Part shown: in pieces, positions 37,101-44,529 of the stretch
Numbering within the stretch: the stretch's first letter is position 1
Layout of the letters: every line of letters begins with the position of its first letter
Assembly (NCBI GenBank): GCA_964017125.1
Contig: OZ024902.1
Location: 56,282,791-56,346,790 of the forward strand
Reading direction: 5' to 3'
Length of the DNA stretch: 64,000 nucleotides
DNA from: Flabesymbios commensalis
Taxonomy: Eukaryota; Annelida; Polychaeta; Terebellida; Flabelligeridae
Position numbers and translations under genes: made by a program
Notes under the pieces: model-generated
Told to the model about the DNA's origin: nothing
The model's database searches: none
Seen by the model: only the letters and a program-made list of their open reading frames with translations

Positions 37101-38128
37101 AGATTGTTGTTATTTATGGATTATTTCAACGGTACCCATCATGACCACCAATCAAACACGAGACATAGACCAAATGCTGTTTTATTGTTTGTCCACCATT
37201 TATGACTTTATGTCTATTTTTCATAGAAAATCTAGTTTTTCATTCATTTGAAGCTGGAAATTGTGTAAACAATTCCAGCTTCAAATGAATGAAAATTAGC
37301 CACGAACACTTTAGCAGTACAATGGGTTAAATTACCATTTTTTGGCTCACGAATTACAGTTTGTATTGTATGGAAGTGTGTATCTCTGGTGTACGGTATG
37401 TTGTATAGTGTTGTGTGATACTCATCTATTTTGTCCTGTATGGCAGACTCATCAACCCCGACCAGCCACAGCTACAAGACCGACCTCAGCCAACTCCACC
37501 CCAACCAAAACCTGCCGTCCAGCATTCTGACACTTCCAATCGCAAACGTCGATGCAAAATGCAGAAGGTACTAGCTGTCGGCTAAACAAATTCCCACTAT
37601 ATGATGCATTACACAGAGTGATTTCTTGTGACACAAAAAAATGTGTCGCCACCTTGCAAATTCGAACCTAATGCCAATTTGCACACCACCAGTTGTCCGG
37701 TCCTGCGAAGACTTCTCTTCTGTTGGAGAAAATGTTACAAAATGTGAACGCCAACTAAATGTAGTTATTCACAAAATACATTTACCTGTTTTTTAGTACC
37801 CTGAGCTTCCAAAAATACCAATGTTTTGTACCCGTACCTGTAATGCATCATATGTTGGTGTCACTTTATTTTACTAATCTAGATATTTAAGTGTCAGCCT
37901 TTCTCATCGGACAAAATGTTAGAAAAGCGTTTTCCACTTGCATTTGATAAATCAGATTATATTGCTATGTTTTCTTTTCAGAAGAAGTTGAGATCCCCGG
38001 AAACAGTGACAGGTGAATCTATCACCTCCCAGTCAGTAGGTCTGCAGAATCTGAAGGAAGCACTAGCTGAGCCTAGGTCACCCACACTAGACCCAACAAG
38101 AACTATGGGCTTCTGGGTCAATTTTTAA
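7056..38128 (+). CDS. AGBL5: Cytosolic carboxypeptidase-like protein 5 (tubulin deglutamylase), 16 coding exons
   Basis: AGBL5/CCP5 is an M14 zinc carboxypeptidase of the cytosol. It removes glutamates, including the branch-point one, from polyglutamylated tubulin. The sixteen coding exons (listed separately) sum to 3624 nt, or 1207 residues plus stop, with every splice phase compatible. The N-terminus ([20 protein letters not shown]) and the catalytic domain follow vertebrate CCP5 closely. Zinc ligands are H246 and E249 in HPGE and H576 in VDLHGH. The substrate-binding NLNR motif is near 304-307. The catalytic glutamate is E658 in YTLECNYN. A linker of about 224 residues (337-560), with an acidic run near 533-539, interrupts the domain and is longer than in human. 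After about residue 830 the protein is low-complexity and basic. At 1207 residues it exceeds human CCP5 (about 886). The 3' exons 12-16 rest mainly on phase and splice signals. Confidence 0.93.
7156..7608 (+). other. AGBL5 intron 1
   Basis: AT-rich, with a short TA microsatellite near 7295. No embedded element was recognised. Confidence 0.6.
7609..7699 (+). CDS. AGBL5: AGBL5 coding exon 2
   Basis: Residues 34-64, entering in phase 1 and leaving in phase 2. It encodes [14 protein letters not shown], the start of the conserved N-terminal beta domain of CCPs. Confidence 0.92.
7700..8476 (+). other. AGBL5 intron 2 with a MITE family A fragment
   Basis: Positions 8071-8144 hold the hairpin core of MITE family A (CCTTACAGCGC, then mirrored GACGTCAGATTCTGACG words) without its outer half. 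The rest is featureless AT-rich sequence. Confidence 0.6.
8477..8648 (+). CDS. AGBL5: AGBL5 coding exon 3
   Basis: Residues 64-121, phase 2 to 0. It carries [16 protein letters not shown] and [14 protein letters not shown], diagnostic of the CCP N-domain. Confidence 0.94.
8855..9021 (+). CDS. AGBL5: AGBL5 coding exon 4
   Basis: Residues 122-177, phase 0 to 2. It encodes [20 protein letters not shown], matching the CCP5 core just before the catalytic domain. Confidence 0.93.
9022..11733 (+). other. AGBL5 intron 4
   Basis: Contains a full MITE family A copy (10509-10739) and a direct duplication of about 200 bp (units from about 10750 and 10950, sharing AGTGGGGACTTCTGA and AAAATGGCTxCCAA). 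An alternating TACATGTATATA stretch lies near 11550. MITE family Q-like words occur near 9640 and 10090. No exon was found. Confidence 0.6.
10509..10739. repeat. MITE family A, full copy in AGBL5 intron 4
   Basis: Starts TTAACCCTTACAGCGCGGGA and ends in the complement (CAGCGTTGTGAGGGTTAA). Next to the left end, an almost perfect hairpin (GACTTTAGTCGTCAGAATCT, mirrored) spans 10532-10590. TTAA at both borders fits a piggyBac-type target duplication. Confidence 0.8.
11734..11914 (+). CDS. AGBL5: AGBL5 coding exon 5
   Basis: Residues 177-237, phase 2 to 0. It encodes [20 protein letters not shown] and ends KKFKGKR, as in CCP5 just before the HPGE block. Confidence 0.93.
11915..13633 (+). other. 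AGBL5 intron 5 with two diverged tandem arrays
   Basis: Three diverged units of about 150 bp lie at 12030-12430 (sharing GATTACCCxGGTTAA and AATTTGCAT-like words). Two units of 166 bp lie at 13211-13540 (sharing AAATTTGTTATGCAT, AGTTCTCGGAC and TTTTACGTCAATAATT). The second family also appears in intron 7. Confidence 0.6.
13634..14883 (+). CDS. AGBL5: AGBL5 coding exon 6 (catalytic core)
   Basis: Residues 238-654, phase 0 to 2. This 1250-nt exon carries the HPGE zinc motif, [20 protein letters not shown], the long acidic linker and [12 protein letters not shown] with the third zinc ligand. Acceptor TTTCAG and donor ATAG|GTAG are used. The catalytic Glu lies in the next exon. Confidence 0.96.
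14941..15057. repeat. MITE family A, short form in AGBL5 intron 6
   Basis: A 117-bp copy bounded by TTAA with ends CCCTTACAACGCGGGG and CCCCGCGCTGAAAGGG. Only the hairpin core remains, without the 130-bp arm seen in full copies. Confidence 0.78.
15138..15273 (+). CDS. AGBL5: AGBL5 coding exon 7
   Basis: Residues 654-699, phase 2 to 0. It begins SYTLECNYN with catalytic E658, then [18 protein letters not shown], closely matching CCP5. Confidence 0.95.
15274..15645 (+). other. AGBL5 intron 7
   Basis: Positions 15380-15620 hold one unit of the repeat family seen at 13211-13540 (TTTTACGTAxTTAATTT, AGTTCTCGAACAAGTTCAAT). Confidence 0.55.
15646..15833 (+). CDS. AGBL5: AGBL5 coding exon 8
   Basis: Residues 700-762, phase 0 to 2. 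It encodes [20 protein letters not shown], the last helix of the carboxypeptidase domain. Donor CAG|GTTGGC is weak but fixed by phase. Confidence 0.92.
16027..16235 (+). CDS. AGBL5: AGBL5 coding exon 9
   Basis: Residues 762-832, phase 2 to 1. It is Ser-rich and ends LGPVRE, the short motif that follows the catalytic domain in vertebrate CCP5. Donor GAAC|GTAAGC. Confidence 0.9.
16236..17270 (+). other. AGBL5 intron 9
   Basis: Apart from an A18 run near 16902 and a GCGCGCGC-like word near 17122, I see nothing in it. Confidence 0.5.
17271..17449 (+). CDS. AGBL5: AGBL5 coding exon 10
   Basis: Residues 832-891, phase 1 to 0. It continues GPVRE with [15 protein letters not shown], then a Ser/Thr/Pro-rich tail. 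Confidence 0.85.
17671..18016 (+). repeat. Tandem duplication, 2 x 173 bp, with CATT microsatellite
   Basis: ACACATACAATTCATTCCTC at 17671 recurs almost unchanged at 17844, and both copies end in GAAATCTGTTATTT. The two units differ at only a few bases, so the event is recent. The second copy ends about 28 bases before exon 11, near its branch point. Confidence 0.9.
18045..18374 (+). CDS. AGBL5: AGBL5 coding exon 11
   Basis: Residues 892-1001, phase 0 to 0, a low-complexity tail (for example [20 protein letters not shown]). If donor AAT|GTAAGT is not used, translation would stop after about 16 further codons, giving a shorter form of about 1017 residues. Confidence 0.85.
18671..18930. repeat. 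MITE family A copy beside the piggyBac left end
   Basis: Contains the family A arm (ATGGAGGCCAAAGGGTTTAT, CATTTGAATACCTATG) and the hairpin core near 18820-18890. It then re-enters arm sequence (GAAACCATCATTAATGTCTT) and stops at TTAA where the piggyBac begins. Related sequence resumes at 27015. Confidence 0.7.
19080..21540. repeat. Tandem array of about 400-bp units inside the piggyBac
   Basis: Seven units are marked by TATTCAAAATGGCCGCCAAT (or close variants) at about 19097, 19501, 19902, 20313, 20714, 21090 and 21520. Each carries GGATGCTAATTTGCATAA before it and ACATTATTGGAAGAGATATT later. The middle units are the most alike and the outer ones more diverged, as expected for expansion by unequal exchange. 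Confidence 0.88.
22151..26868 (-). CDS. PiggyBac transposase (DDE_Tnp_1_7), two exons, stop in C-terminal domain
   Basis: Exon 1 (26868-26628) encodes an acidic N-terminus starting [20 protein letters not shown] and ends in phase 1 at donor CAG|GTAAAT. Exon 2 (23904-22151) enters after TTTTTAG and restores the frame, giving 663 residues. An in-frame ATG also lies at 26871 and at 26931. The DDD triad is present: D348 in [13 protein letters not shown]427 in LYVDNFYSS and D542 in [10 protein letters not shown]. The catalytic domain is open throughout. The frame stops (TAA, 22153-22151) just after the CQVC pair of the C-terminal Cys-rich domain. The same frame then continues to about 21980 with [10 protein letters not shown] and CWYLWHH, the missing ligands of that domain. 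The protein is therefore truncated, probably by one recent nonsense change. Confidence 0.85.
24846..25760. repeat. Tandem array of about 163-bp units in the transposase intron
   Basis: GGCATAGCCTCCGGCCACTT or variants recur at about 24891, 25057, 25214, 25377, 25546 and 25707, spacing 157-169 bp. A seventh isolated copy is at 26283. Each unit also holds AAATTTTCxGATAATATATC and AATTGTCAGCAATACATTGA. Confidence 0.88.
25790..26620 (-). repeat. Duplicated piggyBac 5' segment with a broken copy of exon 1
   Basis: Sequence from about 25880 to 26260 repeats that from about 26425 to 26815 (shared: CTAACGTTACTTGGCTAGTC, CATACATATTATCGCTCACC). The inner copy includes a decayed version of transposase exon 1, still readable as [12 protein letters not shown] in one stretch but shifted in frame elsewhere. 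Only the outer copy (26628-26868) has the intact exon and donor. Confidence 0.75.
27015..27177. repeat. MITE family A, right part beyond the piggyBac
   Basis: Begins at TTAA and continues family A sequence (CATTTCAATACCTCTGTTAT, GGGATCGACTTTAGATGTTA) to a GGTTAA end. It overlaps the left part by about ten bases, so simple insertion plus a short rearrangement is likely. Confidence 0.6.
27265..27332 (+). CDS. AGBL5: AGBL5 coding exon 12
   Basis: Residues 1002-1024, phase 0 to 2, after acceptor CTTTCAG. It encodes [18 protein letters not shown]. The donor AA|GTTTGT is weak. It is chosen because it gives phase 2, matching exon 13. Reading on instead reaches a stop 17 codons later. Confidence 0.62.
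29055..29303. repeat. MITE family A, full copy in AGBL5 intron 12
   Basis: TTAA-bounded, opposite in orientation to the 10509 copy: arm first, then hairpin core near 29227-29285, ending CGGCGCTGTGAGGGTTAA. Confidence 0.8.
30188..30270. repeat. MITE family Q copy
   Basis: CAATGTTGTTTCAATGCCAA near the left and CTCGTGTCTGCTGGG at the right, with GCCAACGCCGCAAAC between. A partial copy. Confidence 0.5.
30615..30931. repeat. MITE family F copy 1
   Basis: Ends TTAACTCTTCCTTTACC and GGTAAAGGAAGAGTTAA are exact complements and carry TTAA borders. The inside has TTTCGCATATGCGAAAA. A second copy at 54296-54607 aligns along its whole length. Confidence 0.82.
32649..32872 (+). CDS. AGBL5: AGBL5 coding exon 13
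   Basis: Residues 1024-1099, phase 2 to 1. It is very basic ([32 protein letters not shown]), resembling a nuclear-localisation or microtubule-binding tail. Acceptor TTTTTTCAG, donor CAAG|GTACAT. Confidence 0.8.
32891..33143. repeat. MITE family A, full copy in AGBL5 intron 13
   Basis: TTAA-bounded copy beginning only 18 bases after the exon 13 donor. The hairpin core lies near 33065-33125, and the right end is CGCGCTGTAAGGGTTAA. Confidence 0.82.
33315..33375 (+). CDS. AGBL5: AGBL5 coding exon 14
   Basis: Residues 1099-1119, phase 1 to 2: [20 protein letters not shown]. Acceptor GTAACAG, donor CCAAG|GTAAAC. Confidence 0.75.
34186..34260. repeat. Isolated hairpin in AGBL5 intron 14
   Basis: Arms of about 27 bases (34186-34212 and 34233-34260) with few mismatches around a 20-base loop. 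No flanking TTAA was seen. Confidence 0.65.
34931..35819. repeat. Cluster of three abutting TTAA MITEs
   Basis: Two family A parts lie head to head (34931-35354, cores near 35150-35215). A short element follows (about 35350-35486, ends GGGTTGAAGTGC and GCGCTTCAAGGGTTAA). Then comes a 337-bp element (35483-35819, TTAACCCTTTTCCTGC to GCACGATAAGGGTTAA). Neighbours share their TTAA, as if each new copy used the border of the last. Confidence 0.68.
37236..37296. repeat. Hairpin repeat in AGBL5 intron 14
   Basis: TTTTTCATTCATTTGAAGCT is mirrored by AGCTTCAAATGAATGAAAA around a short loop near 37265. A TTAA lies downstream at 37327-37330. Similar words occur near 40950 and in the hairpin at 60523-60587. 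Confidence 0.65.
37447..37567 (+). CDS. AGBL5: AGBL5 coding exon 15
   Basis: Residues 1119-1159, phase 2 to 0. It is rich in Pro and Gln ([18 protein letters not shown]) and ends [10 protein letters not shown]. Acceptor TATGGCAG, donor AAG|GTACTA. Confidence 0.8.
37982..38128 (+). CDS. AGBL5: AGBL5 last coding exon 16
   Basis: Residues 1160-1207 and stop TAA at 38126-38128. It encodes [17 protein letters not shown] and ends RTMGFWVNF. Acceptor TTTTCTTTTCAG. Its frame follows exon 15 without a break. Confidence 0.82.
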   Translation, partial: KKLRSPETVTGESITSQSVGLQNLKEALAEPRSPTLDPTRTMGFWVNF

Positions 38129-38666
38129 TAGGTCGATATAATTGGCTTGCAAGTGTTACTTTTATTAAACTGAATTTTAGTGGTGCTTCAATTTTATTTT
38201 TATGTCTTTATGTTTTATTCATCAGCATTTTTTACAGAATAATGTTTAATCTGCCTTTTAATTATTGCAAAAGCAGACTGTGATATGATAGATAAAAACA
38301 CCCTCAGTAATGTGTTACCATGGTATTAAAGGGGTGTGATTGTCACTTTTGATTGTATAATTTTCCTGCTATTTTGTGATGATCACAAATCATTTTAATT
38401 TCCAAATGTTCATCTACCTAAAATATTGTACCATTTATTGACACTAGTCAACCTTTTTCAAGCTGTACTTGAATTTGTAAACCAGGGTATAAATACAGAT
38501 TTGAGACAGAAAACATTTTTTACAAATTTTTACAATTTTGTAATGCTAGAAGTGTGACCATCATAAAATACAATTTATTGAACAATTGATTATTTTAAGT
38601 AGTTACATAGCAATGATTACTGTGCAGATTCATGACTTGGTTGATGAAAGTTGCGAGACTCACTAT
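38129..38666 (+). other. Probable AGBL5 3' UTR start
   Basis: AT-rich. I see no clear AATAAA close to the stop. The nearest clean one is at 39851-39856, so the transcript end is unresolved. Confidence 0.3.
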
Positions 38667-38893
38667 TTAACCCTTTAAGCACCCAGGTATTCCTTACACC
38701 GCCAGCTTTCTGTCGCAATACTCACCTCAAATTTATTGATTTTTTTAAAGAAGTACATACATACAAACCAATTGTAATATCAATTTTAAAGAAGGTACTT
38801 ATTTCAAAGGTAAAACCATTTTGTCTTGTAGGCCTCTAATTTTTTATTGAAAATAAGCCATATGGAGCACTGATACAGTGCTTAAAGGGTTAT
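38667..38893. repeat. MITE with TTAACCCTTTAAGCAC ends
   Basis: Left end TTAACCCTTTAAGCAC is mirrored by GTGCTTAAAGGGTTA at the right, 227 bp in all. One TTAA border has become TTAT. The inside is AT-rich and non-coding. Confidence 0.78.
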
Positions 38894-40589
38894 CTTCTTT
38901 TTGCAATTTGTATTCATTTAGAGATGGAATGAATGAAAAATATGGGTTCATATAAATAATGATATTAGAAAGTTTATATAATAGCTATGATACCTTAATA
39001 GTAACAGCTATGACAGCTCAACAGTAATATAATAAAAAATCCACTGCATGATAACTCGGGAACTAACTATCAGATACATGGCCATATATAACACTAATGG
39101 CGGAGGTGTGTGAACACTTTGATGGCTAGTTATGACTCTAATAGTTCCTATCTTTTTTATAAGCATATCAAATGATGATTCTCACGAGTGAAGTAATGGT
39201 TTGCTGTAGCGGGACCCAATTTCAAGCGGGCTGAAAGTAGGAATATTTAATCTGGCGCTCAAAGGGTTGAAAAAGTATTTATTATTAACAATTCTCACCT
39301 GAATTTAATTTTGGTTATGGTGCTATTTACACACCAATGACCCTGTCAGGAGGCAGTGTTATAAAGAAATCTAACAGGCAATGTTCAATAAGGTTGGGGG
39401 ATTAGTAAGATGTGTTTCTAGCAAACATGACATGTTGCACCAACATTGAAACAGCATTGGGTAAATGTTTCATGTTTGCTGGGTTATAGTGGTTAAGATG
39501 TACTTTTTTAGCATTAAATACAAGTGTAGTCATATTTATGGTTTGTGTGATGCTCTAGAACTAGGAGGTCAAATGGGTCACTTTCATATAAGTAGAAAAC
39601 AATTTTAGCTAATTTTACATGCACTCAATCCTCATATTCACAGCACTACAATTTAGACTGGCCTCTAGTCACGTTAAGCATTGGCTGTAATCACTAAAAT
39701 TATATGTGAAATACAATGTATTAAAGTCTATTGTCTTCAAATAGTTGATAATGATATATCATTTTCTACCTGTCCACGTCTAAGATTTTGTATGTTGTCA
39801 TCTTGAGAAGGAAACCATTTGAATCCAAATGGCAACTACTATGTCGAACAAATAAAGATAAACAAGCCAATAGTGAGTTCGGTGAGCAAATACTAAAGAG
39901 GTTTAGTTGAGATGACAACATTTATTGTGATCACTGGATCACAATTCTTCTATTCTCAGAATCAAGACGAACCTGTCCCCGAGCAGTATTGATGCAGTAT
40001 TGATTAGAGTATTGTAATGTTCCATTTGTGTATTGTATTATTTGGGGGGAGGGGGGGATATAACACTGATAATAAATCACTACAGATGAAGTAATACATA
40101 CTACCCTTTGTAATTGACAGATATAAACACTTAGTTCTAACTCAATATGGAATGTCTGAATATGGAACATAGAATTGCAATCACCAAGATGCTGAACATA
40201 ATATAATATATATATATTGTATTTGTAAGAACTATAGAAGCTTAATCTCCCATTAAAATAAAACATACGGCTCAATTTTGTTTTTATGTTGTGTCAGCAT
40301 TTAAATGTTTACAGAACACCAAAGCAATGCTGTTCTAATGTATTATTTTACAGGGGTCTTGTTTGGGTATCTAAGAATAAATACCATGTTTGTCAATATT
40401 TTGCATGCTTTAGAATTGTGTCATGTGTTTTATGCTATTGTTTATAGTTTTTTGCTCATATGCACAAAATGAATATAGATAATACTAAAGTTAAGGGAAC
40501 TACACATCTTGTATCTGTTTGAGTACTTAATGTACAAAGCAAATATTCATTTGGATGAACTAGTTGTTGTTTATTGTAGTAGATCTATA
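38894..40589. other. Intergenic, mostly unassigned
   Basis: A MITE family Q-like fragment lies at about 39420-39483 (AACATTGAAACAGCATTGGG). A G-rich tract is near 40044 (GGGGGGAGGGGGGG). An AATAAA at 39851-39856 could serve the AGBL5 transcript. No gene was recognised. Confidence 0.4.
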
Positions 40590-40735
40590 TATTATAATTG
40601 TCAGGATAAAACATTGGTAGCATGGTTGACTCAAATTCCTCGGATATCAGGTTTGAATCCCGCTGTGGCCGACAGTTTTCCTTGGTGCACACACATTGTT
40701 CAAATTCATCGGATAATGACAACCAAAAAATATAA
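40590..40735 (+). mobile_element. tRNA-like SINE fragment
   Basis: A box A-like word (TGGTAGCATGGTTGA, 40615-40629) is followed 20 bases on by a near-consensus box B (GGTTTGAATCCCG, 40650-40662). There is no cloverleaf with matching arms, so this is a SINE head rather than a tRNA gene. Confidence 0.5.
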
Positions 40736-42326
40736 CTGATCAGCGTCGCATTATAAAACATAGAAATAAATAAGTGACAATTATGTCATGCAAACAGTCA
40801 ATAAAGCCTTTTTATTATAATCTTTATTATAATGTATAACATAGATAGATATGTGTCAAAATAATGGTAACACATATCTTTCTCTATTATACATTATATT
40901 TATCTGTCGTGCACTATATTTGTCCACTTTTTTAATGTGAGGGTATTTTTCATTCATTTGAGGCTAGCAATTGCATCAGCAATGTGAGATTTAAATAAAT
41001 GGAAAATGTAATGCGGCAGTAAACAAACGACAGAATCAATTTTATTCATCTGAAAGAGACTGTATGATATGTGCGACGTATGTTCACTGATGACAGTTAT
41101 AGAGCTGTACTAAATATTACTGTATGGTACATGTGTGTATGGTATTTAAGGGCTGGTTAGATTAAACCCATGAGCAGTAAATTTATCTTACTAGTGACAA
41201 TTTTTTTTTATACAATTTGCCATTTATCCATGTAATATGTATTATGCTGATGGCAATGTTGGTTGATGGACATGACTATATCAAGATGGGCCTTCCAGCA
41301 TACACATATCTCTGAGGGCATGAAAGTTTATACTCAGCTAATTTTGGTGTCATAAAAACTGAGATGCCTCTGTCATGTATACATAGCATAACCAACATAT
41401 CTCAGTTTCCATCTGGAATCAGTTTTAAGTAAAGATACAATAATCTTGTGTTGATTGCCACTACATGTATCAGTAACATAATGCTGACTATTATCCATTG
41501 TTTTTGTATTTCACAAGTTAACAGCCGTTCTCTAAGCATCGCCTATGTATGATTTTATATCTAAAAAGTAATCCACCTGATGTCACTGGCTTTTTACAAT
41601 GTGAAATTTATTCTGCGCCAACAGATTTTGTGTACATTTTTAACCTGATGTATGTGGCAGTATCTGAGAAAAATCCATCTTTACAGTCAGTGTCTGAGTA
41701 ACATAAAGTTGAGTTGTTTAATTTTTTGTATGGGACAATCACTCTCTGATTCACTTTTTAATCCATAAATATTGCCTTATTTAACATTTCTCTCATTTCC
41801 ATCTGTTCTATTTTATACATACTGAGACTGAGGATATTTCTATGTATTATGTTTAGCCTCGTTCACAATAGGACAGACTTCTATTACCTGCCATTATAAA
41901 CCCGGCATACAGATAAATAGCTCCCAGGAAACGCTATATCTTGACCCAATGTTGTTTTAATGATGGCTCTCCATCTTCAACGCTTACTCAACATTAAGCC
42001 AACAGCGGGTACACACATCGTGGGAAACTAAAAAATCCAATGTATTGAATCATTTATCACATTGTTGTATTATAAAGTATCACGTCTATTAGCAAGTCAA
42101 ATAATAGCCAGATAGGACCTTCTGAACCACAAAACAGATCAATGCGAGTGATAAAACACAGGCGACGTCGGCACGTGAACAGACGTGAAATTCAACTTTT
42201 CAACCAGTGTGAAACTTATCACCTTCGCCTTCATGTCCGCCTTGGTGTGCTGTGGCAACGATAAAATAGTGTTGCGTTCTTGTCATCATTTGCCTTTTGA
42301 ACGTGGGTTTTCCCATTAAGTGACCA
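40736..42326. other. Intergenic, mostly unassigned
   Basis: A degenerate hairpin repeat lies near 40950-41005 and a MITE family Q copy at 41930-42030 (GACCCAATGTTGTTTTAATG). Nothing else was recognised. Confidence 0.4.
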
Positions 42327-42583
42327 TTAACCCTTACAGCGCGGGGATCGACTTTAGTCCTTACAGCGCGGGGATAGAGGTCTGTAGACGTCAGATTCTG
42401 ACGTCTAAAGTCGATCCACGCACTGTAAGAGTAAACATATTTATAATAACCATAGACCCATAACATAGGTATTCAAATGAATCAGAAAGAGCTATATAAG
42501 ACATTTATGAAGACTTCAAATTGAAAAAAAACCTTTAGTCCCCTTGTTTTTTTACAAAATTAATTCAGCGTTGTAGGGGTTAA
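42327..42583. repeat. MITE family A, full copy
   Basis: TTAA-bounded. The left end (CCCTTACAGCGCGGGGAT) is partly duplicated inside, 28 bases on. The arm ends CAGCGTTGTAGGGGTTAA. Confidence 0.8.
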
Positions 42584-43557
42584 ATATTAAAGTATTATAT
42601 CAATCACACATAGCTACTGAATATAATATGTTCTATATGAAAATTGAGTTATTTTTTCAATGTTTTTATTTCTTGCTCATGTTTTGCGTTCACTAGAGAG
42701 GTACATATTTAGGTGGCTGTTCTGAGTTATAATAGCTGAAATTGTAATCATAGCGCAATGTGTTATTTCCACGTTTTTACATTTGCACGAATTTCCAATA
42801 ATGACCAGCATCCTTATAATCACCTGGAGGTATTTGTCAAATTCAGAAGAAAGGTTACGGTGGAGAAGTTTGGACACAGTAGATTTTTTGGACGTGTATA
42901 TATCAAGTAATTAACATGCTGCAATATTTATACATAAGTTAAGATTTTTAGTAGTTATTTGTGGTGCAGGCAGATAAAATAAACCTAACTTATAATAATT
43001 GGATTTTCCATGGGTTTATTTTATTGTATATCACGTTTATCCCAAAATTATCTAAAATTTGTAAAGTATGTAGCTGCCACCTTAAAATGAAAAAAAGATA
43101 CACAACTATTAAAAATCAAAGTTTCTCAGACAATGGATCATTGTTTCATCATCACAAGCGATTTACCCAAGTTGAACAAATGCTTAAAAAGAGAACACAT
43201 GCTGAAGAATAAATATGTTTATAATATAATTATACTCTCATTGTCACCATAGCTGAATTGTCACATCTTGTTTTATTTGCTGTGAGGATTATTGACTACC
43301 GTATGTTTATATCATTTGTACATTTGGATCTATCATCCATTTTGTTGCGTTTTGTTTTGAAATGATTATGTTATAATTATTTTCAATTTCTGTTGATTTT
43401 ATCTATTTATTGGGTTGTGGAAAAGTATTGGTGCCTTTTATCACTATATTATTAATTCATTTTCAAACATTGAAATTCATATACATGTATATATTTTTGG
43501 ACGCAGAATAATTTTATTTGGGTATTTTATCATAAATTTTAAATTTACATAAAAACT
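42584..43557. other. Intergenic, nothing recognised
   Basis: AT-rich sequence with no supported gene or repeat. Confidence 0.4.
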
Positions 43558-43806
43558 TTAACCCTTTCAAGCCTGAATTTACCATTGTCATCTTCATCCA
43601 CTACAAGCCGCGAATTGCTGTCGCAATTCTCGACTTGTAGTGGATAAAGATGATTTGGAGTGGGTGAAAAATTTAAGAAAATTGCCATGTATTGTAAACC
43701 AGCTACTTGGAAATTTTCTTTTTAAAACCCCTAGTTGTAGGAAAATAAAGCCTGTATTCAGGGATGTAAAATGATGCTAAAGCATCATGAGGGCTTAAAG
43801 GGTTAA
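43558..43806. repeat. MITE with TTAACCCTTTCAAGCC ends
   Basis: Left TTAACCCTTTCAAGCC and right GGGCTTAAAGGGTTAA are complementary. Near the left end an inner hairpin (CATCCACTACAAG mirrored by CTTGTAGTGGAT) spans about 43597-43645. Confidence 0.78.
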
Positions 43807-44320
43807 CAGTTACGATGTAAGCAGCCAATAAACCACGGAAAGCCACACATTTAATTAATGTGTCTATCCTCACCATTATATTTTTTAAGTCATTCAAATG
43901 AAATCCACAGTGAGTGATTTTAATTTTTGTGTTTTAATTTTTTTTTTATCATTTCATAGATGCATACCCACATTATAGAAACAACTCATTATAATTTCGT
44001 GCGGATGTGTTATGATATATACAATTTAAGATGCATACTGTGCTAACTTTTCAGGCTTACCAATTCATATGCCTATAATTTATACAGAGAGAATACACAC
44101 TTGACGAGGTTGAAATTATCCTAGTTTGAAATTCATCTGTGTGCAGTGGCCGTATAATATATATTTTTAGAAAGTTGATCTCATTATTATGGACACTGTC
44201 CACGTATAATTCCTTGGACATAATCATTATTGTATAATCTTCATCCAACCTGAATGTAGATTGTGATATAATTATTGTTGTATTCTCGTGTGTTCACGGC
44301 TGTGATATATGGTTGGTTTA
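43807..44320. other. Intergenic, nothing recognised
   Basis: AT-rich, no supported gene or repeat. Confidence 0.4.
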
Positions 44321-44440
44321 CCCAGCGAACACGACACATTGACCTATTGTTGGAATAATATCAGGCCACCGTCACAGACGCTGGACCACCAATAACTCCA
44401 CATAGGGTTGATGTATTGTTTTGGCGTGGTAGCAGACATG
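44321..44440. repeat. MITE family Q copy
   Basis: CCCAGCGAACACGACACATT, then GGCCACCGTCACAGACGCTGG in two halves, then a partial mirror at the right. Confidence 0.6.
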
Positions 44441-44529
44441 CATACACAATATGTATTGAATAGAGGTTTTAAATAAAAAATGAGTAACACATAAAGTGTA
44501 TATCTGCTGTGTTGTTTTCCTGAATTTTT

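Larger units (their letters stand above)
33376..37446 (+). other. AGBL5 intron 14
   Basis: Holds a hairpin at 34186-34260 (AATACATGCAG mirrored by CTGCATGTATT). It also has a run of three neighbouring TTAA elements (34931-35819) and a hairpin at 37236-37296. No further exon was recognised. Confidence 0.55.

Noticed and set aside
39931-40275. Minus-strand ORF of 114 codons
   Set aside because: Low-complexity Tyr/Ile-rich translation of AT-rich DNA, no splice or domain evidence.
40590-40735. True tRNA gene
   Set aside because: Box A and box B words exist but no acceptor, anticodon and T arms pair properly.
42961-43212. Plus-strand ORF of 83 codons rich in Lys and His
   Set aside because: No recognisable domain, and its composition matches translated AT-rich intergenic DNA.
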